Below are positions 26,401-35,108 of a DNA stretch of 51,818 nt, piece after piece (position 1 is the first letter of the stretch; each line of letters opens with the position of its first letter). The DNA comes from CAYXVF01 sp964468125 (GTDB taxonomy: Bacteria; Myxococcota; XYA12-FULL-58-9; CAYXVF01). A program made the position numbers and the translations under genes. The notes below the pieces were generated by a model, which did no database searches, had not been told where the DNA came from, and saw only the letters and a program-made list of their open reading frames with translations. The stretch is taken from positions 1-51,818 of the forward strand of contig CAYXVF010000037.1 of NCBI GenBank assembly GCA_964468125.1, read 5' to 3'.

Positions 26401-29400
26401 GAGCGTGCGCGCCGTGTGCGCAGCCCCGAGAAGATCCTGAAAGGAGAACTCGCGCGCGTGGGGCCCGGTTTCGAATTGATCCGTGAGCGGCCGGCCGTCG
26501 ATGCTCGAGACCCGAACGTCGAGGGCGCCGCCGTGGCGATAGACGTCTCGAAGGTGCGCATGGGTCTCGTGGGTCTCGACGAAGGTCTGCCGCCCGGTGA
26601 GAAGGCCCCGAAGCGACAGACCGAGCTCCCGGGACTCGATGTCCGTGAAGCCGGCGAGCTCCCCCTCGGCCAGCATGTCCGGATCGACCACCAGCTGAGT
26701 GCCTTCGTAGCGTCCGCTCACCCGCGCCGCGAGGTGGTTCAGGTTGCTGCCGCCGAAGCTTCGACGGAGCGGATCGATCACCACCTGCCCGTCGACCACC
26801 TGGTAGCGTGTGCCCTGTGCATCGAGAACCCGCGTCACATCGGCGAGACCCACGTCTCCCGCTTGCACCGCAGCCATCAGCTCCTGCGCGGCGACACGCG
26901 AACGTTCGGAGATGGCGCCGGCGAGAGAGTCGAAGCTCTCGACCCCTCCGACGGTGGCAGCTGCCCGCAGGGGCGGCAGGGCAGCGAGATCGTTCGCGGC
27001 TACGACACTCGGCAGCATCGGGGTGTCGGCCGCGAAGTCGCCCTCGATGCTCGCGGTCGTCGTCAGGAACGACGGGGTGTTTCCGTTGGGGTCGGAGAAC
27101 ATCAGCACATTCGGCGAGACGATCTCCACCTGAGCTCCGGCGCCACGGAGTTGGTCGGCGATGGCCGGCAGATCCGCCGCTTCGCCTTGGACCTCGAAGA
27201 CCCGTCCCTGGTAGCCCTCGGTGAGCCCGAGATTCTGAAGCGCCGCGCCGTTCGCCGCCCGCCAGGAGCGCCGCGCCCCGAAGGCCGCTTCTGTCATCAC
27301 CGTGATCCCGAAGGTGAGCGCGGCGTTGTCGGGATTTGCGGCGAGGGCCGCCTGCGCCGCCGACTGAACCGCGACCTGCGCGAGCTCCTGGCCCCCCTCT
27401 TCACCGACCTCCGTGACAAAACGATTCCAGAGCGCGCCATTCACCGGCGCGTTCGACTGACGCGCGGTCTCCATCATGGAACGGAGGCGGTTCACATCGC
27501 CGGCACCCCAACGGCTCAGCACGGAGGTTGAGGCCCGCTCGAAGTTGCGCAGGACGACGCTCGTCGTCCCCATCGCCGCCGCACCGAAGAGCGTGCCGGT
27601 CACGATCTCCCGCGCCGCTGCGGCCCCCGCCTCCCCGGCGCTGATTTCACCGCGAAGCGCCGGTCCCCAGATCGCCGCGTCCGCCCCGGTCCCGAGAGCG
27701 AGGTCGGTCGCGTTGTAACCCACGTGATACCCCGCGCTGATCGCCGCCGCCGTGCCGATGAGCCGCGCTGAAGCAAGGGCGAGTCCAGGTGCCGCACCGC
27801 TTCCGACCACACTCGACGCGGCCAGGCCCGCCGCGACACCGACCGCGATTCCACCGGCCATGGCCGGCCCCTCTTCGACGACCCAGTTCTCAAAACTGCT
27901 CTCGAAGTTGTCCGGGTCCACGAGATGCGCCGCACCGCTCCGGGGATCGTGAATCAGCGCGTCGTACTGCCGAACCAGGTTCAGGCGCTCGTTCAACACC
28001 TGCCGCTGACGCTCGGACAGCTCCGGCCTGCGCAAGGCGCTCTCGAAGGAGCTCTCCAGCGCTTCGACACGCTCCTGCGGCAGGGGCGCAGCGAAGATCT
28101 CCTGCAGAGGCGCCGATCGCTCCTCCATGTAGTCGGCGAGCGCGGAGAAACGAGCGCCGTCTGCACGCTGAACCGTGGAGAAGAATGCGAGATCGTCGAG
28201 GGCCTGCAGGTCGCGCCAGACCCGGCGAAAATCCGGGTCGACCGAATCGAGGCTCGTCCGCCAAGCGTCGACCTCCAGATCGCTCTCCGCGCCGATGAGC
28301 CCCGACAGCACGCGTGCTCGCTGTTCGGCGAGACGTGTCTCGAACTGCTCTTGCGTCTCCCCCTCGATTCGCTGGAGGGGGGATTCGGCGAGCGCGGGAG
28401 CGACCGCGCCGGTGAAGGGCCCCTCGCGTTCCTCCGCGAGGTGGGGCGCGAGCGACCTCACCGGCGTGTCGACCTGAAGGCGCGCACTCAGGAAATCCGC
28501 GGCGTCCGCCTGCGGCCGCGTTCCCGCGCGGCGCAGCTCGGAGATCGACTGCACGTCGAGGGCCGCCTCGACGCGTCGCGTCCGATGCTCGACCTCTGCC
28601 AGCGTCGCTTCGGCGATGAGCCGCGCGTGCTCCGAGGCCGAGAGCGCATTCACCGCTGTTGTCTGCCCACGTCGCTGCTCGAGCCGCGCCATCACGACTG
28701 ACGCGAGAATGTTGCCACCGATCGGGCTCAGCCGCAGGTCCATCCCCGATTCGATGTCTGAGACGAGCCGTTCGAGATCCCCTTCATACTCTTCGATCGC
28801 CGCTTCGAGGTCCGTGAGAGCGTAGAATTCGTCGCGCAGGAGATCATCCCGTAGCGCGAGCACACGCTCTCGCAGCGGCGGAGCATCTGCGCGTGGGTCG
28901 ATGAGCTGAGCGAGCGGAGAGCCATCGAGTTGCCCCTGAGCGGCGGCGGCGAGGAGTGTCGTCGCGTCCACCTGCGGGAGCCGGCCAGAGAGCTCGACAC
29001 CGGCGCGCTCAAAGAGCCGGGCTCGCTCGGGCTCAGGGAGGGCGTTGTAGAGTGCTGCGTTCTCGAGCAGCGCGGCGATCTCGCCGTCATTCATGCCGCT
29101 GCGATCGCGCACCACAGCGATCTCCGCGTCGCTCACCCCCGGAGCGAAGGTCCGGATCGACTGGGCTGCGTCCACGTGGGAGGGCTGTTCCGCCAACGCC
29201 GAGTCACCCAAAGACTCAGCCACCGCAGGACGCATCGCTGCAGGAACCTCCATCAGAACCCGATGGGTGACGGCAGAAGCAGCGGGTCCACCCGCGGCGA
29301 GCGTATCCCCGCTGCGGCGATCGGGGATCCGCTGAAAGAGGCTCAAGGCTCGGGGCACATCCTCGAGACTCAAAACGGGGCGCTGAGCTCTCGATGCGAT

Positions 29401-30702
29401 GAAGTGTTGGCGCACGGCGCGAACGACCGACGCGTACGCGGCGTCTCCATTCTCGCCAGGCGCTTCGTCGATGCTGTCAAACTGGTCGCCATAGTCCGCG
29501 AGGACCCTCACAAACTGGTCCATCGCCCGGACTGCGTCTGTGTGTTCCGGTGAGCCTCGCGGGTGACGGCGGGCATGCTCCGCGATGCGGCTGGCATAGT
29601 TGATCAGTGTGCCCGCACCTGGATCGACTTCGGAGGCATTGAAGGCGTTGCGGTCGAGGACCGTACGCAGCGCCTCTTCGGCGACCGGGAGATGTGCCTC
29701 GCGGGCGATGAAACCGCGCCGACCGTCCATGGGGTCTACCGTTTGCAGCAGGCTAAACGCGGCGCGGGTCGAGAATCGAAACGCCTGCTCGTCGAGCTCG
29801 GAAGCCCGGCGCATCAAATTGAGCGCTGCCGCTCGGCGCTCGGGCACGCTCATGCGCAAGTACGGAGCGTCGTCCTGGACCGGCGCGGGGTCGGGCCCTT
29901 CGTAGAGCGGTCCCGGAAAGGGATGCCCAGCGTAGAGCATTTCAACCTGGCCGGCCGCCATCTCGGCGACCACCGGATGCGCCCCCATGAAGGCGAGAAA
30001 CTGCCCGCGAACACCCTCGTCTCCATAGCCGTTGCGCGCAGCCACCGCCGCCGCGGTCACGACGATCGCCTCATCGATCGCCTGGCGCTGCGTTTCGTCC
30101 TGCATCCAACGGTCACCGGGGTGCAGGCCGCGGACGTCCACGCTGTCGACGAGATCTCGAACCCGGGACAACACCGGCTGGCTGTGGAAGTCGCGCACGT
30201 CGTGCGCCGCGATCTCCTCCAAAAACGCATCGGGGCTCAGGCGTCCCTCGCGGACCTCGCCGAGCTGGGAGAGAGTCCAGCGTAGGTCGTCTCGTGCATC
30301 CTCCTCGGGCACCAAGGCGCCGACGTCGTCGTGGGCGTTACGCGGAACCCCATAGTGCGACGCGAGCTGCGGCGGATCGACTTGAAGGGTCGTTCCATCG
30401 CCAAGACGCGGCGGCTCGACGACGTCACCCGAGGGCTCCAGGCGCATGGCGCCGTCGCTCACGTAGGCGCTCCGTGCGCGCATCAGCACGTCGCGCTCGG
30501 GGAGGCGCAGGCGTGCGGCGCTGTCGATCGTCGCGTCGAGCTCGGCGGGGGTGATGTTGCCGTGGTCGAGAACGTCTTCGGCGTTGAGAGCAGGATCCGA
30601 GTCCGCGACGTTCGTGACCGCCTCTTCAACCTCCGCCGGGGTCGGGGCGGTGTCTTCCTCCCGGCGCGGTGCGGTCTGATTGTTGATCCGAATGTCGCCC
30701 AC
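23473..30702 (-). CDS. Giant lysine-free-like orphan protein with candidate Cys-His-Asp catalytic site
   Basis: A 2409-residue protein with no recognisable signal peptide, starting at a GTG with GAGG upstream. I cannot assign it to a family. A degenerate EF-hand-like loop lies at 43-54. Residues 60-940 look soluble and helical, rich in Ala, Glu and Arg. A Gly/Ala-rich hydrophobic stretch runs from about 945 to 1060, followed by a mixed alpha/beta region with an H-E-T-H-A-H cluster at 1378-1383. Near the C-terminus, G-W-F-C-L-G-A-A-E-Q-A-V holds Cys2078, then W-V-A-H-A-L has His2117 and Y-M-D-P has Asp2145. The order and context resemble papain-like Cys-His-Asp enzymes. Cys2078 is the only cysteine in the protein. 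There are only two lysines (2021 and 2282), although other genes in the window use lysine normally. It follows the lipoprotein gene by 17 bp. I infer a secreted or translocated effector; a structural or adhesive role is also possible. Confidence 0.8.
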   Translation of the reverse strand: MGDIRINNQTAPRREEDTAPTPAEVEEAVTNVADSDPALNAEDVLDHGNITPAELDATIDSAARLRLPERDVLMRARSAYVSDGAMRLEPSGDVVEPPRLGDGTTLQVDPPQLASHYGVPRNAHDDVGALVPEEDARDDLRWTLSQLGEVREGRLSPDAFLEEIAAHDVRDFHSQPVLSRVRDLVDSVDVRGLHPGDRWMQDETQRQAIDEAIVVTAAAVAARNGYGDEGVRGQFLAFMGAHPVVAEMAAGQVEMLYAGHPFPGPLYEGPDPAPVQDDAPYLRMSVPERRAAALNLMRRASELDEQAFRFSTRAAFSLLQTVDPMDGRRGFIAREAHLPVAEEALRTVLDRNAFNASEVDPGAGTLINYASRIAEHARRHPRGSPEHTDAVRAMDQFVRVLADYGDQFDSIDEAPGENGDAAYASVVRAVRQHFIASRAQRPVLSLEDVPRALSLFQRIPDRRSGDTLAAGGPAASAVTHRVLMEVPAAMRPAVAESLGDSALAEQPSHVDAAQSIRTFAPGVSDAEIAVVRDRSGMNDGEIAALLENAALYNALPEPERARLFERAGVELSGRLPQVDATTLLAAAAQGQLDGSPLAQLIDPRADAPPLRERVLALRDDLLRDEFYALTDLEAAIEEYEGDLERLVSDIESGMDLRLSPIGGNILASVVMARLEQRRGQTTAVNALSASEHARLIAEATLAEVEHRTRRVEAALDVQSISELRRAGTRPQADAADFLSARLQVDTPVRSLAPHLAEEREGPFTGAVAPALAESPLQRIEGETQEQFETRLAEQRARVLSGLIGAESDLEVDAWRTSLDSVDPDFRRVWRDLQALDDLAFFSTVQRADGARFSALADYMEERSAPLQEIFAAPLPQERVEALESSFESALRRPELSERQRQVLNERLNLVRQYDALIHDPRSGAAHLVDPDNFESSFENWVVEEGPAMAGGIAVGVAAGLAASSVVGSGAAPGLALASARLIGTAAAISAGYHVGYNATDLALGTGADAAIWGPALRGEISAGEAGAAAAREIVTGTLFGAAAMGTTSVVLRNFERASTSVLSRWGAGDVNRLRSMMETARQSNAPVNGALWNRFVTEVGEEGGQELAQVAVQSAAQAALAANPDNAALTFGITVMTEAAFGARRSWRAANGAALQNLGLTEGYQGRVFEVQGEAADLPAIADQLRGAGAQVEIVSPNVLMFSDPNGNTPSFLTTTASIEGDFAADTPMLPSVVAANDLAALPPLRAAATVGGVESFDSLAGAISERSRVAAQELMAAVQAGDVGLADVTRVLDAQGTRYQVVDGQVVIDPLRRSFGGSNLNHLAARVSGRYEGTQLVVDPDMLAEGELAGFTDIESRELGLSLRGLLTGRQTFVETHETHAHLRDVYRHGGALDVRVSSIDGRPLTDQFETGPHAREFSFQDLLGAAHTARTLAVDPARAARAEQPVSLEHTEQLGEAVDAGLAVATQTRELAVSAVEALRSGAPLTIVEGNASHAVSFDTDDGRRFNLRVDVEGLPLGPAREPAIRARLTERLAQVEERAHALRGDFVRMGRAAEAGDWQAVQDLAESSHRYASRQSAWVGDVPASALAVDAAGWARVRVGPRAGGDTVDVGTDPYSLAASPVSFSSVLRRAEEIGALAARDADPQRLLRVAGDASDRARLVSAHAGSALDSVNAGNFELADGIATIPFSNRAYGERTMSVDLNGTGVGDRASAREELQRRLRMMTVTADGVRSRAEALASDLRSDDPPPREEIVARATELQRVANADFGARTEDWGPETVLGTESDVRVTAFPAAVRFAESELEPSVVEAGLAGLGLTSRMTEPGYVFDPLTGHAVLSSEVPDRAGYEREVTALRWVSSAPPERVASMIRDVRASDAAHWDSFVGHIAALRPHDVGSLEGEFAPDVSRRDAAAFTILAGHYARRAGNPAGLESGPFAELAPLLENGGNPFPGFPDAIGPVLRRNLGEGEVVAAMARNTPERYRHNGTPLIVSASSPELYDLARTSSPDWQRARRIEGKVEDSPYWPLFERAHRSTMLETSEGEIYPYDAAIVTTGGRDLQHPSFSGESPIHGWFCLGAAEQAVQYLEENGGTYAFVVGATTEVSENQDRGWVAHALAIAPVIERRAGPDGVERAHLALVYMDPQLFFTEPVVIRPGEPFEPNRQLEAFDRRGRELEPIAQILHRDPPLTGESVWTQLEVVTDPNDPNSLVDENGALRVDDQGNPIFTGELRVEGQAYVMASPPESFRLRRFTWDARRLENGDTVFASLNTASMQNRFVKSIGPDGIPRLELTVNPNDGRLNVAGIELARDPALLADLGRLTNSEVDPNQGLSLFLTEDGVPNGASRLVLNRLAPYFGFDGRPDEFSSYLQSFVGSDSGRSRDYPRENRPDSRYIGTIRIPGAARQP

Positions 30703-30719
30703 GCCCCGAGTCCTCGCCG

Positions 30720-32396
30720 TCAGTTACAACAGCTCGCTGGCATTTCAAACGGCACGCAGTCGAGCGTCCCATCAGAGGACCGCGTGACGCGCACCCCATC
30801 GGCAACGTCACAGAGCGGCAGGTCACAGAGTTGCCGCACATTGTCGCAACAGGCCCCTGGTACGGGAGTGTAGACGATGAGGCGCGGCTCCGTGAGCGAA
30901 AGCGCCGGATCGATCGACGCCAGGCAGCTCGTCGCGTTCCGGACGCCGTTGTCTGGATTCGAGTCGAACACGGTCAGCATCGCCCCCGGTCCCTGCTCCT
31001 CGATCTGGTCGGCCGGGTCGAGCTGATCGAGTGCCAAGGGATTCGCGACGCGGTCCGGGGGGCCGAGCTCGTTTGGAATTCGCCAGGCCTGGGTCGTGAA
31101 ACTTCCGCCGCTAATCGTGAAGCCCGTGTCCGATACTTCCGGGGGCGCGGGCGCGGGTATCCCGTTCGCGATGCCGTTCAACACCGTGTGCGAATAAGCG
31201 CCCGTCGGAAGCTCCTGGCAATCGCTGGGATTGCCCTCATAGAGCGGCGCGATGTTGTTCGGCGGAACGTAGGCGACCTGACAAATCCCGAGGGCGGGAT
31301 CGAGATCCACGACAGCTATCGGTGGCACCAACATGTCGATCGACGGGGCGAACACCTCCTTTTCGCCCGCGACTCCGAGCTGGGTCGGCCGGATACTGCC
31401 AATCAGCGTCGCCGTAGGAATTCCGGCGGCGACCTCTTCGGGCGTGCGTCGACGTTCGAGCGTGTAGAGCGGCGTGTACCAGGGCACCGGTGCGCTCGGT
31501 GTCGAGAGAATCGGGTGAAGATCGATCTCGCCGTCCGCACCTCCCACGATGTCGATGGTGCGCACGTTCCAGGCGTAGACGAGGGGGCTGAAGTCGAAGT
31601 CCAGTCCGGGGATCGCGAAGGCTCGCGCGTAGTCCTCGTCCGTAGCTGCGATGAGCTCCAAGCGCGTCTCGGTCAGCTCCCAGAGTGCTTGCTCTTGGGC
31701 GATCGGATCCGGGATCGGAGGAATCGTCGACTGCGCATCGAGGTCATTGCCGAGGCGCCTGAACACCGGCGGCTCCGTGTTCACCGGCTGCGCGAGGGAC
31801 ACGACTACACCGTCTACTAGCTGGCCGAGTGGCCGCTGCGCCGCATCCTCGAAAGAGACGCGAGTGAGCACCGGCGGATAGCCGGTCCCGAGCGCTTCGA
31901 CGTTATCCACCGCCGCACCCTGGAAGTCGCCGCTGCGCAGCTGAGCTTGCACGAAGAACAGGGGGCTCCAGGCACCGCGCTGGTCGTAGAAACCACGGAT
32001 CTGAAAGTCCTCGCCGAGCGGCAGCGAGGGCCAGGTAAAGAAAGCGGAGCGCAGAATCAGCTCCGGGACCATCGCGTCTCGTGCACGGCAGTGCGCGATC
32101 GGGTCCGGGAAGAGCTCGTCGCCCGGTACGACCAAGAAACTCGAAGGGCTGCTCGCCGAGCCCTCCGGTGCAGGAGGCTCGTCGAAGCGGTAGAGGCTCA
32201 AGATGGCCCGTCCCGGGACTCTCAATGGCGTCCCCGCGTCGTCGTACTCGCAGAGCGGCTTGAAGCCGCGATAGACCAAGGTGCCCTGAATGACACCCTC
32301 CGGTGGCCGCACGATACCTTCAGGCCGCGTCTGCTGATTGATCGGGACGTCGTCGCACGCGGCGAGGAGCAAGCTGATCCAGAGCAATCGCCTCAT
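30720..32396 (-). CDS. Orphan lipoprotein with Cys-rich C-terminus
   Basis: A 558-residue predicted lipoprotein: R-R start, hydrophobic core and lipobox L-A-A-C with Cys14, then D-D at +2 and +3. The +2 Asp would favour inner-membrane retention under E. coli rules, but that rule is not reliable in other phyla. The body is Pro-rich, acidic and beta-like, with few lysines. The last 50 residues hold seven cysteines including two Cys-Cys pairs (A-C-C-D and S-C-C-N), which suggests disulfides. I recognise no domain. It starts two bases after the TonB-dependent receptor gene and ends 17 bp before the giant gene, so all three are probably one transcript. By analogy with receptor-associated surface lipoproteins it may assist the receptor or the giant protein; this is inference. 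Confidence 0.75.
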   Translation of the reverse strand: MRRLLWISLLLAACDDVPINQQTRPEGIVRPPEGVIQGTLVYRGFKPLCEYDDAGTPLRVPGRAILSLYRFDEPPAPEGSASSPSSFLVVPGDELFPDPIAHCRARDAMVPELILRSAFFTWPSLPLGEDFQIRGFYDQRGAWSPLFFVQAQLRSGDFQGAAVDNVEALGTGYPPVLTRVSFEDAAQRPLGQLVDGVVVSLAQPVNTEPPVFRRLGNDLDAQSTIPPIPDPIAQEQALWELTETRLELIAATDEDYARAFAIPGLDFDFSPLVYAWNVRTIDIVGGADGEIDLHPILSTPSAPVPWYTPLYTLERRRTPEEVAAGIPTATLIGSIRPTQLGVAGEKEVFAPSIDMLVPPIAVVDLDPALGICQVAYVPPNNIAPLYEGNPSDCQELPTGAYSHTVLNGIANGIPAPAPPEVSDTGFTISGGSFTTQAWRIPNELGPPDRVANPLALDQLDPADQIEEQGPGAMLTVFDSNPDNGVRNATSCLASIDPALSLTEPRLIVYTPVPGACCDNVRQLCDLPLCDVADGVRVTRSSDGTLDCVPFEMPASCCN

Positions 32397-32398
32397 CG

Positions 32399-35038
32399 TT
32401 AAAACCTCAAAGTGCTGGTGACGAAGACACGACGGTCGAGCCGTTGGGCGCTGAACGGATGCTGACGGTGCACGTCGTTGAGAAGATTGGTGCCAGATAC
32501 AGCGAGCTCGAGCTGGTCCTGGAAGAGTCGATAGGCGACGCGCGCGTTCACCAGGGCATAGGCGGGGATTTCAAAGCCCTCTTGGACGAAATCGCCACCG
32601 ACGTCAGCGCGGGTTCGTACCACCCAATACTGCCGGCCGACGACGTTGAGGTCGACACCCACGTCGAGACCGAAGGCACTGCGGTACTGCAAGCCTGCGT
32701 TGACCTTGTAGCGGCTCGTGCGCTCGTCATCCTCCCGGCCCTCCAGGTCGAGCTCGCGACTCGAGCTCGTGGGAGAGGTATCGTGAAGCGACAGATTGGC
32801 GTAGACGTCGAGGCCATCGGCCGGAAAAACCCGTGCGCCGATCTCACCACCGATCTGCCTGAAGGTCGCTTCGTCGTTCACGAACGACACCTCGCGCGCG
32901 AGAAATGCGCTCGCATCGTCGATGAACCCTTGATTGTCCGAGAGCGTCGGGAGCACGCGTCCCTGATTCAGGATCGCGTCGGAGAAACGGTTGTAATACG
33001 CGTTGAGCTCGACGCTGAAACGGTCGAACTGCTGCGCGTAGCCCACCTCGTAGGAGATCAGGCTCTCTGGACGGAGGTCCTCGTTGCCAACACCAAAAGC
33101 GGTGATCCCGGGAAGACCATCGATCGGCGTCCGATTCCGCACGTAGGATTCGGTGAAGGTCGGGTTGCGAAACGCGCGACCGACCACCAGACGAATCGCC
33201 GAGCTCTCCGTGGGCCGGAAGACGAAGGAACCACGCGGCGAAAACTGGAGCTGGTCAAAGAGCGGGTGGCGGTCCACCCGCGCGCTGAGCAGGAGCGATG
33301 CGGCGCGGCTCAGGCGCAGGTTGTCCTCGAAGAACAGTGCGAAGTGGTTCTGGGTGCGCTCCTCGCGCAAGTACTCGACCCAGTCGATATTCTTCAGGCG
33401 GTAGCTCGTTCCTAGAGCGAGCTCGTTCTCCACCAAGAAATCGAAGCTTCCCTGATACACGAGCTCCGCGTCCAACACGTCCGAGCGGAGATCCTCGAAG
33501 TCCTGCGAGATCGCGCCAACGGGCGACTCCGTCGGCCCGCCGGAGGCACGAAAGTGATTCCAGAACACCCGCGCGCTGAGCCCGAAGGGGCTGTTCACCT
33601 GCAGGTGCGCTTGGGAGGAGAGGAGCTCGTCGAGATAGACCTCTCGCAGCGTGATCGTTCCGATGAAGGTGCTCACGCCGGTGAGCGCGCGCCCACTGCC
33701 GCTGAACGTCCAGCCACTGCGGCTGCGATAGCCGAAGTCCGCGGTACCGTAAGTGCGTGCCAACCCGAGCTCCGGGTCTTCGGCGTAGGGAAGCAGATCG
33801 ACCCGAGCCGGGTCCACGGACAGGCTGTAGTTGTCGGAGCGGTCGTAGCCACCGGAGAACGTGTAGCGCAGCCCCGATTCCGAGCGGCCAGCGGCGACCG
33901 CGCTGAGCGCGTAGGTGTTGCCCTGCCCCACCGACGCGCTGGCCGAGGATTCCGCTTCGCCGGGACTCTTGAGGACGATGTTGATCACGCCCGTGAGCGC
34001 ATCCGCGCCGTAGATCGCCGAAGCGGGACCGCGAATGATCTCGATCCGTTCGATGGTCTCGAGGGACACGGGAATCGTTTGCCAGAGCGTCGCCCCGATG
34101 AAGTCGAGGAAGACCGAACGGCCATTGACGAGAATCAGAACCTTGTTGCTGAGCCGTTGATTCAGACCCCGAATCGACACCTGAGTATCGCCGGTGGTGA
34201 GGGTCATCACTTCGACGCCCGCTGCGCGTCGAAGCAGCTCACCGAGATTCCGGATCCCGCTCAAACGAATGTCTTGCGCCGTCACGATGGTGGTCGAATT
34301 CGGCGCATCCAGCGTCGAGCTCGAGAAGCGGGAGGCCGTCACCACACGCTCTTGATAGACGTCACTGCTGACTTCCGGCGCCCCCAGCTCCGATTCCGCG
34401 ACCGGTTCGCGCGTGGCGCTTTCGGTCGCCTCTGGAGGGGGTTCTTCGGTCTGCGTTTCGGGCGACTCCGGCTCGCGCTCGGCAAGGGTCGTGTCCGGGG
34501 GTACTCCGGTCCGGAGGGACTCGATCAATCGCTCGAGCTCCGTTGCACGTTTTCCCAACGCAACACTCTGTGTCACTTCAGCGATCGCCAAGATCTGCTG
34601 GAGGGTGCTCTCGAGGATCGCCAGACCCCTGGCGTTGATCTGCCCTGCGCTCTCGGTCTCGGACGCCTGCTCGACGCGTTCCGCAGCCTCGCGCGTCGCC
34701 TGCTCGGCGATCGCCTCCACCTGACGAAGCGCGAGCTCCACGGCCTCCGCGTCCGGGGGATCGGTTTCGAGGTAGAGGCGGAAATACTCGATCGCCTCCG
34801 CGTAGCGGCCCGCGTCGAGGTAGGCGCGACCGATGTTGTAGAGCACCGGAGCCTTCGGGAGGATTTCGTAGGCGCGCTGGAGCTCGGAGATCCCCGCCTC
34901 ATAGTCTCCCGACTCGATCGCCTCCATGCCCGCGCGAAAGGCGCGGCGGGCGTCGGTTCGTTCGTCCGCCCGAGCGGAAAACGGCAACAGGAGCACCGTT
35001 CCCAGGGCCAGGATCGAAATGCGGTGCAAAAGATTCAC
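32399..35038 (-). CDS. TPR-fused TonB-dependent outer-membrane receptor
   Basis: An 879-residue outer-membrane protein with a signal peptide (about 1-24, F-S-A-R-A). Residues 26-95 form two TPR-like repeats (A-I-E-S-G-D-Y-E-A-G-I, then Y-L-D-A-G-R-Y-A-E-A-I). A helical segment and a Pro/Glu-rich linker reach about 222. A TonB-box-like E-R-V-V-T-A-S-R is followed by a plug domain (225-360) with I-R-G-L-N, I-L-V-N-G-R and I-I-R-G-P-A-S-A-I-Y-G-A-D-A-L. The rest is a beta barrel ending in F-V-T-S-T-L-R-F with the terminal Phe expected for BAM insertion. Such receptors import or, rarely, signal or export large ligands. The ligand is unknown; no iron-uptake genes are nearby. It is followed two bases later by the lipoprotein gene. 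Confidence 0.88.
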   Translation of the reverse strand: MNLLHRISILALGTVLLLPFSARADERTDARRAFRAGMEAIESGDYEAGISELQRAYEILPKAPVLYNIGRAYLDAGRYAEAIEYFRLYLETDPPDAEAVELALRQVEAIAEQATREAAERVEQASETESAGQINARGLAILESTLQQILAIAEVTQSVALGKRATELERLIESLRTGVPPDTTLAEREPESPETQTEEPPPEATESATREPVAESELGAPEVSSDVYQERVVTASRFSSSTLDAPNSTTIVTAQDIRLSGIRNLGELLRRAAGVEVMTLTTGDTQVSIRGLNQRLSNKVLILVNGRSVFLDFIGATLWQTIPVSLETIERIEIIRGPASAIYGADALTGVINIVLKSPGEAESSASASVGQGNTYALSAVAAGRSESGLRYTFSGGYDRSDNYSLSVDPARVDLLPYAEDPELGLARTYGTADFGYRSRSGWTFSGSGRALTGVSTFIGTITLREVYLDELLSSQAHLQVNSPFGLSARVFWNHFRASGGPTESPVGAISQDFEDLRSDVLDAELVYQGSFDFLVENELALGTSYRLKNIDWVEYLREERTQNHFALFFEDNLRLSRAASLLLSARVDRHPLFDQLQFSPRGSFVFRPTESSAIRLVVGRAFRNPTFTESYVRNRTPIDGLPGITAFGVGNEDLRPESLISYEVGYAQQFDRFSVELNAYYNRFSDAILNQGRVLPTLSDNQGFIDDASAFLAREVSFVNDEATFRQIGGEIGARVFPADGLDVYANLSLHDTSPTSSSRELDLEGREDDERTSRYKVNAGLQYRSAFGLDVGVDLNVVGRQYWVVRTRADVGGDFVQEGFEIPAYALVNARVAYRLFQDQLELAVSGTNLLNDVHRQHPFSAQRLDRRVFVTSTLRF

Positions 35039-35108
35039 GAATGGCTCTCAGTAGTTGGATGTTGCAACAAATTGACGACACCGCGCCTCTCGCTTCGTCC
35101 ATTCACAT

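Noticed and set aside
26540..26600. Zinc metallopeptidase assignment from H-E-T-H-A-H in the giant protein
   Set aside because: A true H-E-x-x-H motif needs His at the fifth position; here it is Ala. I keep it only as a possible metal site.
25702..27531. A 609-codon plus-strand open frame opposite the giant gene
   Set aside because: The minus-strand frame is continuous over 7.2 kb with coherent composition and operon spacing. The opposite frame covers only part of it and is Arg-rich without domains.
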